64,000 nt of DNA, from the NCBI RefSeq assembly GCF_902712875.1, contig NZ_LR743509.1, forward strand, positions 186,001 to 250,000, written 5' to 3'. Position numbers and translations under genes: made by a program. This DNA comes from Hyphomicrobium sp. ghe19. Lineage in GTDB: Bacteria; Pseudomonadota; Alphaproteobacteria; Rhizobiales; Hyphomicrobiaceae. Below the pieces are notes generated by a model. It ran no database searches. It had not been told where the DNA came from and saw nothing but the letters and a program-made list of their open reading frames with translations. Below are positions 25,587 to 33,550 of this stretch, in pieces. Each line of letters starts with the position of its first letter. Positions within the stretch are counted from its first letter, which is position 1.

Positions 25587-27797
25587 ATGGTCGACCTTCA
25601 GCCGTGGCGGCAAATCGAGGTTCCGGAACCTCGTGCGGACGAGTTCTACGAAATTGACCTGTTCGACCGGCGATACCGTTTTCACGGATTGAAAGCCCTG
25701 CTTGGCGCTGCCGATTTCGACAAGGCGGGGGATCGCAATTGCGGGCTTGCCGCGAAGGATGATGTCGAGCGCGAGGCTGCGCGGTCGATCCTCTCGGGTT
25801 TGACGCTTCAACACCTTTACGACCGCCCGCTGACGGACGATCAGGGCCGAGTCGATTCGGTGATGCGGATCAATTACGGCATTGATCGCGATACGTTCGC
25901 AGAGATCGCGTCGAAGACGCTCGGCGAAATCAAGAATCTGCTTCTCAGGGCGAAGAGTTCGGAAGCCAAGCGCATCGGCGGAGCGCTGACCGGTGTAATG
26001 GCGGCTGCGGTCGCCAAGCTCATGGACGTGCACGAGCTTGTCTATGCCGCGAAGAAGCTGAAGCGTTCCGGCAAGGCGCGTACGCTCGTCGGCGCTCCCG
26101 GCACGTTGTCGTCGCGGCTGCAACCCAACCATCCGACAGACGATCTCGATGCGATGTCGGCGTTGATCTATACCGGGCTGTCGATGGGGTCGGGCGACGC
26201 GCTACTCGGGCTCAATCCTGCGATCGATACGGTCGAGAACATCACCAAGACGCTCAAGCATCTGGACAAGCTGCGCCGGGAGACCGGCGCGCCGACGCAG
26301 ATCTGTGTGCTGTCGCACGTCAAGACGCAGCTCGCCTGTCTCGAAAGCGGGGCGCCGGTCGAGATCATGTTTCAATCGCTCGCCGGCACAGACCGGACGC
26401 TGATCGAAGAGTTCGACGTGACAGCCGACGTGCTCGATCAGGCTTATGTGACTATGGCGAAGCATGGACCCCTAGCCGGCGAAGCGGCGCAGTTCATGTA
26501 TTTCGAAACCGGTCAGGGCAGCGAGCTGACCTACAGCAAGCACAACGGCATCGATATGACGACGACGGAAGCGCTCTGCTATGGGCTCGCCCGGCGCTAC
26601 GATCCGTTCATGGTCAACAACGTTACCGGGTTCATCGGACCCGAAACGCATCGCTCGAATTTCGAAATGATCGTGTCGAACCTGCAGGATCATTTCATGG
26701 GCAAGCTGCTCGGCCTGCCGATGGGGATGGCGCCCTGCTATACGCTGCATTCCGAGATCACGATGGAAGGCCAGCAGATTGCCGCCGAGCTGCTGACGGC
26801 GGCGGGCGCCAACTATTTCATGGACGTCTATCTCTCGATCGACCGGATGCTCGCGTATTTCGATACGTGCGGGCACGACGATCAGACGATGCGCGAAGTT
26901 CACGGGCTTTCGCCTGCTCCGGAATTTCTCGAGTGGGCGATCGGACGTGGAATTTTTGCGCGCGACGAAGATGGGGACGTCGAGCGCGGCCCGAACTGGG
27001 GCAACCCGAAGATCTTCTGCTCGGAGGAAGAGTTCGAGCGGCTGCGCAAAAATCTTCCCGCCGCTTACGGCTTCGAAAGTGCGGGGCCGCGGCCGACGGA
27101 ACAGGTATCGCGCGCCATCAAGGCGAACCTCGCGGCTGCGCGGGAAGCGATTTATGCCGAGGTCACGCCGGAGCGAATGGGGACAATCGATTTCCGGCGT
27201 GTCGCGACGTCGGCTGGGAGCAAGGAAGCGCATCTCAGTCATCCGGACCGCGGCGCGAAACCAGCAGACGAAATGATTGCGGAATTGAAGCCAGAAAGAG
27301 CCGACGTGCAGATCATCGTTTCGGATGGTCTCTCGGCGGAGGCGGTGCATCACAACATTCCGGATCTTCTTCCGAGGCTGCTCGAAGGGCTTAGCCAACA
27401 GAAGATCACGGCGGGCAAGCCAATCCTCGCGCCCTATGGCCGGGTGAAGCTCGCCGAAGCGCTGGGCGATGCGTTGCAGCCGAAGCTCGTCATCAATCTG
27501 ATCGGCGAGCGGCCGGGCGGCGATGCCTTGGCGTCGCGCAGCATGTCGGCCTACATCGCCTACCGGCTGGACGATGACTCGAAGAAGGCCGCGGCGCAGT
27601 TCAGCGGCAACCCGGATGTTCGCTACGAATACACGGTGATCTCGAACATCTATTCGGGCGGCCTGCCACCCGCCGAGGCGGCGGTGCAGATCGCCGAACG
27701 CGTCCAGCAAATCCTGACGGCGAAAGCGGCGGGCAATCGCCTCGAACGTGCCGTCCACGACCGCTCGCACAACATGCGCGCGGCGATGGGGGTTTAG
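25587..27797 (+). CDS. Ethanolamine ammonia-lyase, fused EutB-EutC
   Basis: A single 736-residue chain combining both subunits of adenosylcobalamin-dependent ethanolamine ammonia-lyase, which converts ethanolamine to acetaldehyde and ammonia. The EutB part (about 1-470) shows GTLSSRLQPN, YFETGQGSELT, VNNVTGFIGPE and DHFMGKLLGLPMG. The EutC part (about 510-736) shows VSDGLSAEAVHHN, NLIGERPGGDALASRSMSAY and TVISNIYSGGLPP. In E. coli these are separate proteins of 453 and 295 residues, so total size matches a clean fusion. The ATG at 25587 has GAGGG eight bases before it; a GTG at 25581 is too close to that site. No reactivase, aldehyde dehydrogenase, transporter or microcompartment gene is nearby, which suggests nitrogen scavenging without a shell. 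Cobalamin dependence follows from the family. Confidence 0.93.
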   Translation: MVDLQPWRQIEVPEPRADEFYEIDLFDRRYRFHGLKALLGAADFDKAGDRNCGLAAKDDVEREAARSILSGLTLQHLYDRPLTDDQGRVDSVMRINYGIDRDTFAEIASKTLGEIKNLLLRAKSSEAKRIGGALTGVMAAAVAKLMDVHELVYAAKKLKRSGKARTLVGAPGTLSSRLQPNHPTDDLDAMSALIYTGLSMGSGDALLGLNPAIDTVENITKTLKHLDKLRRETGAPTQICVLSHVKTQLACLESGAPVEIMFQSLAGTDRTLIEEFDVTADVLDQAYVTMAKHGPLAGEAAQFMYFETGQGSELTYSKHNGIDMTTTEALCYGLARRYDPFMVNNVTGFIGPETHRSNFEMIVSNLQDHFMGKLLGLPMGMAPCYTLHSEITMEGQQIAAELLTAAGANYFMDVYLSIDRMLAYFDTCGHDDQTMREVHGLSPAPEFLEWAIGRGIFARDEDGDVERGPNWGNPKIFCSEEEFERLRKNLPAAYGFESAGPRPTEQVSRAIKANLAAAREAIYAEVTPERMGTIDFRRVATSAGSKEAHLSHPDRGAKPADEMIAELKPERADVQIIVSDGLSAEAVHHNIPDLLPRLLEGLSQQKITAGKPILAPYGRVKLAEALGDALQPKLVINLIGERPGGDALASRSMSAYIAYRLDDDSKKAAAQFSGNPDVRYEYTVISNIYSGGLPPAEAAVQIAERVQQILTAKAAGNRLERAVHDRSHNMRAAMGV

Positions 27798-27803
27798 TTT
27801 TTC

Positions 27804-27840
27804 ATTGGCCCCGGCGAAGTTTTTCGATTGGCCCCGGCGA
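27804..27840 (+). repeat. Tandem direct repeat upstream of rnpB
   Basis: ATTGGCCCCGGCGA occurs twice, each copy preceded by a TTTTTC-type run, with a period of about 23 bases, just after the eutBC stop. The second copy is the left end of the longer dispersed repeat at 27830-27871. Confidence 0.6.
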
Positions 27841-27871
27841 CTCCCCTGCGGGAAGCCGGCCGCCGGGGCGG
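27830..27871. repeat. Dispersed GC-rich palindromic repeat, copy 1
   Basis: A roughly 42-base element with GGCCCCGGCGACTCCCCTGC at its left end and GGAAGCCGGCCGCCGGGGCGG in two overlapping halves to its right. Its ends (CCCCGGCG and CGCCGGGG) are inverted, so it can fold. It is almost identical to the copy at 29748-29788. The pattern resembles REP-type extragenic palindromes. Confidence 0.7.
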
Positions 27872-27946
27872 GCTTGTGGGGCGAGTTGGCCGCTCGAAAC
27901 GGTCAGGCCCCTTGACGTTTTGGCTCGCAGGTCGCTTATCTCCGCT

Positions 27947-28393
27947 ACCAGCCGGCTGGACGGTCGCTGTCGGACTTCGTTGTGGCGAAGCGGGCTCTAA
28001 AGGCTCGCGAGCAAACACTTCCGGCAGAGGAAAGTCCGGGCTCCATGAGGAACACGGTGGCGGCTAACGGCCGCCGGGGGCGACCCCAGGGAAAGTGCCA
28101 CAGAAAACATACCGCCAAGCCGGACCGCCTTCGGGCCAAGTCCGGCGGTAAGGGTGAAAAGGTGCGGTAAGAGCGCACCGCGCTTCTGGTAACAGCAGCG
28201 GCAGGGCAAACCCCACCGGGAGCAAGATCAAATAGGGGTGGGCGCGCGGAGCGGGAAACCGCAGACGCAAGGCGCGTTCTTCACGCTACCCACCCGGGTT
28301 GATTGCACGAGGCGCCTGGCGACAGGCGTCCCAGATGAATGGCCGTCGCGGAGGGCAACCTCCAGACAGAACCCGGCTTACAGGCCGGCTGGT
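27947..28393 (+). ncRNA. rnpB: RNase P RNA, bacterial class A
   Basis: The catalytic RNA that trims tRNA 5' leaders. Conserved elements are in order: AGGAAAGTCCGGGCTCC near 28029, CCCAGGGAAAGTGCCACAGA near 28085, a GGTGAAAAGGTGCGGTAAGAG block near 28153, and the 3' universal ACAGAACCCGGCTTA at 28364-28378. Terminal helix P1 forms between ACCAGCCGGC at 27947 and GCCGGCTGGT ending at 28393, which sets the ends approximately. The length of about 447 bases suits an alphaproteobacterial RNA. Its 3' end runs 16 bases into the convergent DUF2189 coding region. Confidence 0.95.
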
Positions 28394-29271
28394 ATTTCTT
28401 CATCGGCGTCATTGATCGGGATGCGCTCCGGGGCGACGACGAGCCTCCGGTAGAGATGCCATGTCGCGTGGCCGAGAATCGGCAGAGTGATCGCCAATCC
28501 GACGAGCAGCGGTATTGCGCCGAGCAATAATCCAACAGCCACGATCAATCCCCATAATGCGACCGGCCCTGGATTTTCGACGGATGCACGAACCGACGTT
28601 CGAACGGCGGTTCCGACGCTTACGTTGCGATCGACGAGCATCGGGAACGACACGACGCTGATCACAAGCGCGACGAGCGCAAACATAAAGCCGACGAGGT
28701 TGCCGTAGACGATAAGGTCGGTGCCTTTCGCTGTGCCTGTCACCTCATGGAAGAAGTCGGAAACGGATGCCGGCTCACTGCCCATTATCTGCGTGTACAT
28801 CAGGTTCGCCGCGTAGAGCCAAGCGACGAAGAGCACCGCCAAAATGAAGCCCAGGATCAAGATCCCGCCCATTCCGGGACGGTGTACGACCTCCAGCGCC
28901 TGGGTCGCATTGGGCTCAAGTCCTTCCTCACGCCTTCGGCTCAGTTCGTAAAGTCCAATCGCGACGAACGGGCCGAGCAGGGCGAAGCCTGCTGCCATCG
29001 GGTAGATGAGCGACAGCAACCCGTATCCGAAGAGGACGCGGCCGAGGATGATGCCCACGATCGGATAGATGAAGAACGCAAAGAAGACATGCGTCGGCAT
29101 CGCGCGGAAGTCCTCGAAGCCTTCGAGGAGAGAGTCCCAAACGTCGGTTGTCGTTATCTTTCGGATCGCCGGGTCGGTGTCGCGCCAGAGTACGGACGCT
29201 GGCCATCGCAGTTTCAGGCCCGGGTAGGAATGGGAATGTGCGGCTCCAGATCGAGGAATGGAATTCGCCAT
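28378..29271 (-). CDS. DUF2189 family integral membrane protein
   Basis: A 297-residue protein with about six membrane helices grouped in pairs (roughly 60-110, 130-165, 190-225 and 235-270). The N-terminal motif around VWDSLLEGFEDFRAMPTHVFF and the later GATWHLYRRLV are typical of the DUF2189 family, common in alphaproteobacteria and without an assigned role. An AGG seven bases before the ATG supports the start. The stop codon lies inside helix P1 of the convergent rnpB gene. It is divergent from mraZ across a long leader. Confidence 0.85.
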   Translation of the reverse strand: MANSIPRSGAAHSHSYPGLKLRWPASVLWRDTDPAIRKITTTDVWDSLLEGFEDFRAMPTHVFFAFFIYPIVGIILGRVLFGYGLLSLIYPMAAGFALLGPFVAIGLYELSRRREEGLEPNATQALEVVHRPGMGGILILGFILAVLFVAWLYAANLMYTQIMGSEPASVSDFFHEVTGTAKGTDLIVYGNLVGFMFALVALVISVVSFPMLVDRNVSVGTAVRTSVRASVENPGPVALWGLIVAVGLLLGAIPLLVGLAITLPILGHATWHLYRRLVVAPERIPINDADEEIPAGL

Positions 29272-29559
29272 AGCGGCACCTGCTGAGTTTGGGGCGCCAA
29301 GTGACCGATTGAGGGATCAATCAATCATCCATGGCACCGGATGTGGGCGCCCCCGTCGCCTGCCGAGCTCAGGATGCGCCGTTATCCGAAGGCTTCAAAT
29401 CAGGTCTGCGTTACCGCTGTCTCTATTCAAAAAATTCTATAATTTTCATTGTATTATGCGATTTATCTCAATCTCTGCTTTATGTCTGGAGGCGCTTTAT
29501 TGTGGATGGTTGATGCAATTCCGCTTCGCACCACCCAATATCCTTAATAATCCGTTGAC

Positions 29560-29585
29560 GACCATCAAATCCCATGCGATCCCAT
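29560..29585 (-). promoter_or_regulatory. Candidate MraZ operator: three boxes at 10-base period
   Basis: On the minus strand the sequence reads TGGGA-N5-TGGGA-N5-TGGTC, matching the architecture of MraZ sites known from E. coli (TGGGN direct repeats with five-base spacers). The first two boxes are perfect and the third has one change. The boxes lie about 265 bases upstream of mraZ and directly follow a TTGACG hexamer. They are inverted relative to dcw transcription. Confidence 0.6.
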
Positions 29586-29684
29586 GAAGGCCCGTCCGCA
29601 CCGGGCAGGACACCGTGGCTGGGCGCCGATTTGGTAGAGGGCCCAAAACGAGCGACCGCCACGGCCCCTTTCTCTCTTCTATTT

Positions 29685-29725
29685 GTTTCAGGCGACACGC
29701 GTTCCGCGCGCCGGCCGCCTGAAAC
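29685..29725. repeat. Ten-base-pair inverted repeat in the mraZ leader
   Basis: GTTTCAGGCG at 29685-29694 and CGCCTGAAAC at 29716-29725 are perfectly complementary around a 21-base GC-rich loop. There is no T run after it on the plus strand. It could be a leader-RNA structure or a protein site. Confidence 0.55.
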
Positions 29726-29747
29726 GGAAGTGAAGAGTTTCTAATTC

Positions 29748-29788
29748 GGCCCGGCGACTCCCCTGCGGGGAGCCGGCCGCCGGGACGG
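29748..29788. repeat. Dispersed GC-rich palindromic repeat, copy 2
   Basis: A copy of the element at 27830-27871 with a few substitutions and one missing C at its left end: GGCCCGGCGACTCCCCTGCG, then GGGAGCCGGCCGCCGGGACGG. It sits 60 bases upstream of mraZ. Confidence 0.7.
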
Positions 29789-29848
29789 ACCAAACGGACT
29801 CAAGCGTAACCAGGTACCTGAGTGGAGGACGAAATTCGTAGCTGAGGG

Positions 29849-30352
29849 ATGGACCGCTTTGTCTCGACATTCACAAACAAGATCGACGCCAAAGGCAGGG
29901 TCTCCATTCCAGCCTCGTTTCGCGCCGTTCTCGAGCGCGACGGTTACGCCGGCGGAATCGCTGGCGGTCTCTACTGCTACCCCTCGCTCGATGCTCAAGC
30001 GCTCGATGCAGGCGGCGAAAGACTTGCAAAGAAAATCGACGGGCTTCTCGCGGGCCTGCCGGACTATTCGAATGAGCGCGATGAACTGTCTGTCGCACTC
30101 TACGGCGACGTCCAGGTTCTCTCGATCGATGGCGACGGCCGCATCGTCCTTCCTGAAAACCTTCGCGCCCACGCCTACTTGGACGCCGCCGTCTCGTTTG
30201 TCGGCCTTGGTGAAAAGTTCCAGATGTGGGAGCCCAAGCGCTTCGAAGAGCGCCGGGCCGAAGCACGAAGCAAAGTCCAGGTAACGCGAAAACTTTTTGC
30301 AGCGGGGAGCCGCCCGTCTGGTGACGGCGGCGACGAGGGGGCACGGGAATGA
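29849..30352 (+). CDS. mraZ: Transcriptional regulator MraZ
   Basis: The AbrB-like DNA-binding protein that heads dcw clusters and represses them in E. coli. The 167 residues carry two SpoVT/AbrB-type repeats: [16 protein letters not shown] at about 10-25 and [19 protein letters not shown] at about 90-108, in line with the family. MraZ forms ring oligomers that bind TGGGN repeats; a matching box array lies in the leader. The ATG is immediately preceded by GAGGG, which is closer than usual to the start. The stop overlaps the rsmH start (ATGA). Confidence 0.95.
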   Translation: MDRFVSTFTNKIDAKGRVSIPASFRAVLERDGYAGGIAGGLYCYPSLDAQALDAGGERLAKKIDGLLAGLPDYSNERDELSVALYGDVQVLSIDGDGRIVLPENLRAHAYLDAAVSFVGLGEKFQMWEPKRFEERRAEARSKVQVTRKLFAAGSRPSGDGGDEGARE

Positions 30353-31383
30353 CGCGCGGTGGCGGGGCAGAGGGAGCCTCGCAGGGGCCAGCTGAAAAGC
30401 CTCCGCGCCATATTCCCGTGCTCGTCTCCGAAGTTCTCGAGACGCTCGCGCCGAATGATGGCGAGATCTACGTCGACGGGACATTTGGCGCGGGCGGCTA
30501 TACGCGCGCCATCCTGGGCGCCGCAAACTGCCGTGTGCTTGCTCTCGATCGCGATCCGACGGCCATCGCAAATGCTACCGGTTTGGTGGAAGAAGCGGGC
30601 GGACGCCTCAAGGTCGTGGAATCTCCGTTCAGCCAGATGGAAGACGCCGTCCGCGAGCACCTGTCCGGCGCGCAGGTCGATGGCGTCGTTCTCGATATCG
30701 GCGTTTCGTCGATGCAACTCGATGACGCCGAGCGCGGGTTTTCATTTCAATCCGACGGGCCGCTCGACATGCGGATGTCGTCGTCCGGAATGAGCGCCGC
30801 GGATTTTCTCAACACGGCGGAAGAAGAAGAGATCGCCAACGTCATCTACACGTTCGGTGAAGAGCGCCGTTCGCGCGCGATCGCGCGCGCCATCGTCAAG
30901 AAGCGGGACGAGACGAAGCTCACGCGGACGCGGGAACTCGCTGATATCGTCCTGCATGTGTTTCACGGACGGAAGGTCGACGGGCGGCACCCGGCGACGC
31001 GGACGTTTCAAGGCTTGAGGATTTTCGTCAACGACGAGCTTGGCGAACTTGCCAACGCGCTATCGGCGGCCGAGCGGATATTGAAGCCTGGCGGACGGCT
31101 CGTCGTCGTCAGTTTTCACAGCCTGGAAGACAGGATCGTCAAAAAATTTCTTGTCGACCGGAGCGGGAAGACGGCGGGCGGTTCCCGGCACTTGCCGCCG
31201 GAATCGATAAAATCCCGCGAGCCGAGTTTCCGAATTGTTAACTCCCGCCCGTTAACACCTTCTAAAGGTGAATTGGAAGTGAACCCTCGTTCGCGGTCAG
31301 CACGTTTGCGGGCGGCAACCCGCACGGACGCTGCAATTTGGCCGTTGGATTTAGACGCGATGGGGGTCCCTCAACACCGCTAA
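30349..31383 (+). CDS. rsmH: 16S rRNA (cytosine(1402)-N4)-methyltransferase RsmH
   Basis: The SAM-dependent enzyme (formerly MraW) that methylates N4 of C1402 in 16S rRNA, tuning the decoding site. The 344-residue protein shows [13 protein letters not shown], the SAM motif [34 protein letters not shown] and [18 protein letters not shown], all family hallmarks. Translation is coupled to mraZ by a four-base overlap. The extended N terminus is rich in Gly, Ala and Pro. Confidence 0.96.
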   Translation: MTRGGGAEGASQGPAEKPPRHIPVLVSEVLETLAPNDGEIYVDGTFGAGGYTRAILGAANCRVLALDRDPTAIANATGLVEEAGGRLKVVESPFSQMEDAVREHLSGAQVDGVVLDIGVSSMQLDDAERGFSFQSDGPLDMRMSSSGMSAADFLNTAEEEEIANVIYTFGEERRSRAIARAIVKKRDETKLTRTRELADIVLHVFHGRKVDGRHPATRTFQGLRIFVNDELGELANALSAAERILKPGGRLVVVSFHSLEDRIVKKFLVDRSGKTAGGSRHLPPESIKSREPSFRIVNSRPLTPSKGELEVNPRSRSARLRAATRTDAAIWPLDLDAMGVPQHR

Positions 31384-31423
31384 TGCTGAGCTTGGAGACA
31401 AGCTGAACGGGAATTGTATCAAA

Positions 31424-31738
31424 ATGCGTCTCTTGAATGTTGCCGCCTTCTTTTTCGCAGTCGCAAGCGCGCTGCTGCTTTACGCATTGAATTACGATAC
31501 GCGCCGCCTCGAAGCCGAACTGCAGGCGAAAGAGCGCCTAGCCGATCGCGCACGCAGCGACATCGCCGTGCTGAAGGCCGAACGCGGTACACTCGCGCGC
31601 CCCGACAGGATCGATGATTTGGCTCGCCGGCTTGGTCTTGGGCCCCCGAGGCCCGAGCAGTTCGCGCATGGACGTGAAGTATCGGAACTCAACGAGCGGG
31701 AACTTAACGAGCGCCGGGGCAGCGCCGATGGCCGTTGA
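31424..31738 (+). CDS. ftsL: Cell division protein FtsL
   Basis: A 104-residue bitopic divisome protein with a short cytoplasmic start, one membrane helix at about 5-22 and a periplasmic coiled coil (TRRLEAELQAKERLADRARS) that pairs with FtsB and supports FtsQ and FtsWI activation. The position between rsmH and ftsI, the size and topology make the call; sequence similarity in this family is low. The ftsI start lies within its final codons. Confidence 0.88.
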   Translation: MRLLNVAAFFFAVASALLLYALNYDTRRLEAELQAKERLADRARSDIAVLKAERGTLARPDRIDDLARRLGLGPPRPEQFAHGREVSELNERELNERRGSADGR

Positions 31739-33455
31739 TCGCGACGATGTTCTGATCAGAAGTGCGGCGGCGCACATGGTCAGTGGTGGGGGCGCGCGGG
31801 CGTCGTCCCTCGGCCGAGGTGACGCCGCTTCCGGCGTTCCACGGCGTCGCGCGGAGGCGGCCGTCTATGGAATTTTGTTTTCGGCCTTCATCGTCGTCGT
31901 CGGGCAGCTTCTTGTTTTGGCGGTCGGGCGGCATACGGATATCGCGCTCGCGATTTCCGAACCGGTAGCGGCGACGAGCTTCAGCCGTCCCGATATCGTC
32001 GATCGCAACGGACGGTTGCTCGCGACGGACCTCGAAGCGCCCTCGATCTTTGCCGATCCGGGTGTCGTCTTGGATCGCGACGAGGTCGTCGAAAAGCTTT
32101 CGACGGTGCTTCCCGATCTCAACGCGACCGAATTGCTGCGCGCGCTTTCGGATAAATCGCGCCGTTTCGTCTGGGTGCGCCGAGGCGTGTCGCCGGGCAT
32201 CGCGCAGAGGGTGCACGATCTTGGACTTCCCGGTGTCTCGTTTCGCTATGAGCTGAAGCGTGCGTATCCCGGCGGCAAGATGGCCGGCCACGCGCTTGGT
32301 TACGTCGACGTCGATAACCGGGGTGTTGCGGGTATCGAAAAATATATCGACGACAAGGTCGGCGTCGATCCAGTCCATTCGGCGGTGCTTTCCAACCGGC
32401 CGCCGGTGCGCCTCTCGCTCGATATCGGGGTTCAGCACGCGCTCGAGGACGAGCTTGACGATGCCATGCGGCGCTACCATCCGGAGGGCGCTGCCGGTGT
32501 CATTCTCAATATCAAGACGGGCGAAATTCTCGCGAGCAGTTCGCTGCCGCGCGTCGATCCCACTTGGCCCGCCCAAACACTCAACGACAAGCGCGTCGAT
32601 CGCATGATGGGCGGCACCTACGAGCTTGGCTCGGTGTTCAAAACTTTGACGCTCGCCATGGCCCTCGACGAGGGGCTCGCGAAACCCGACACCGTTCTCG
32701 ACGTGACGAAGCCGCTCGAAGCCGGACGTTTCACGGTGACGGACATGCACCCTTCTCGTCGCCCGCTGACGGTAACTGAAGTTTTCACCCACTCGTCGAA
32801 TGTCGGCGCCGGAATGCTGGCGTTGCAGGCGGGGCCGGAGAAGTTCCGGGCATTCCTGCAGAAAGCCGGCCTCCTGGATCCGTTGCAGACGGAGGCAGGC
32901 GCGGTCGCAAGTCCGCAAGTGCCTCAGCGCTGGAACCGGGTGTCGACCATCACGGCCTCGTTCGGGCACGGCATCGCAGTCGCGCCGCTGCAGTTCGCGG
33001 CCGCAGCCGCTACGATCTTCAACGGGGGCAAAACGGTTCACCCGACGTTTCTGAGGAAATTCGACGCGGGTACAGCCGACGGCAAACCCGTGATCTCCGC
33101 CGCGACTTCGCACCAAATGGCTGAGCTCATGCGCGCCAACGTCATCAATAAGGACGGCACCGGCAGCAAAGCCGACGTGCCGGGCTACAGGGTCGGCGGC
33201 AAGACGGGGACAGCCGATATTGCGAGCAAGGGCGGTTATACGTCCAATGCCGTCATATCGTCGTTCCTCAGTGCGTTTCCGACCGACGATCCGCAATATC
33301 TGACGTTCGTCATGTTGTTCGAGCCCAAGGGGATTGCGGACACGAAAGGAAACCGGACGGGCGGAACGAACGCCGCACCTGTGACAGGAGAGCTGATCGC
33401 TCGTGTCGCAGCTCAGCTCGGCGTTGCGCCGCAGCTCAATGTCGTTCGTCAATAA
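31728..33455 (+). CDS. ftsI: Septal peptidoglycan D,D-transpeptidase FtsI (PBP3)
   Basis: The class B penicillin-binding protein that cross-links septal peptidoglycan with FtsW. From the ATG at 31728 it has 575 residues: a cytoplasmic tail, one membrane helix near 45-68, a dimerisation domain and a C-terminal transpeptidase. The active-site motifs are SVFK (in YELGSVFKTLT), SSN (in THSSNVG) and KTG (in VGGKTGTA). The start overlaps ftsL by eleven bases; a frame extending back to 31614 would lie entirely inside ftsL and is not supported. Confidence 0.95.
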   Translation: MAVDRDDVLIRSAAAHMVSGGGARASSLGRGDAASGVPRRRAEAAVYGILFSAFIVVVGQLLVLAVGRHTDIALAISEPVAATSFSRPDIVDRNGRLLATDLEAPSIFADPGVVLDRDEVVEKLSTVLPDLNATELLRALSDKSRRFVWVRRGVSPGIAQRVHDLGLPGVSFRYELKRAYPGGKMAGHALGYVDVDNRGVAGIEKYIDDKVGVDPVHSAVLSNRPPVRLSLDIGVQHALEDELDDAMRRYHPEGAAGVILNIKTGEILASSSLPRVDPTWPAQTLNDKRVDRMMGGTYELGSVFKTLTLAMALDEGLAKPDTVLDVTKPLEAGRFTVTDMHPSRRPLTVTEVFTHSSNVGAGMLALQAGPEKFRAFLQKAGLLDPLQTEAGAVASPQVPQRWNRVSTITASFGHGIAVAPLQFAAAAATIFNGGKTVHPTFLRKFDAGTADGKPVISAATSHQMAELMRANVINKDGTGSKADVPGYRVGGKTGTADIASKGGYTSNAVISSFLSAFPTDDPQYLTFVMLFEPKGIADTKGNRTGGTNAAPVTGELIARVAAQLGVAPQLNVVRQ

Positions 33456-33550
33456 AGGTATTTCAGCCGCATTTGACGGCCTCGATGGGGCTTCGTATCA
33501 AGCGTCGGGCCGAATGTTGGCAGGCGAACAGAGGGGCGAAAAGCGGGGTC

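Larger units (their letters stand above)
29272..29848. promoter_or_regulatory. Long leader upstream of the dcw cluster
   Basis: A 577-base region between DUF2189 and mraZ with no supportable gene. From left to right it holds an AT-rich patch (about 29425-29465), a TTGACG hexamer at 29555-29560, three MraZ-type boxes (29560-29585), an inverted pair CCGTGGC/GCCACGG (29613-29619 and 29658-29664), a ten-pair hairpin (29685-29725) and a dispersed GC-rich repeat (29748-29788). It presumably carries the main dcw promoter. Confidence 0.6.

Noticed and set aside
31238..31257. GTTAAC-N8-GTTAAC at the end of rsmH considered as an operator for ftsL/ftsI
   Set aside because: The spacing does not match CtrA and it lies within conserved coding sequence.
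31704..33452. 582-codon minus-strand frame opposite ftsI
   Set aside because: Long open antisense frames are expected at this GC content; ftsI has all PBP motifs.
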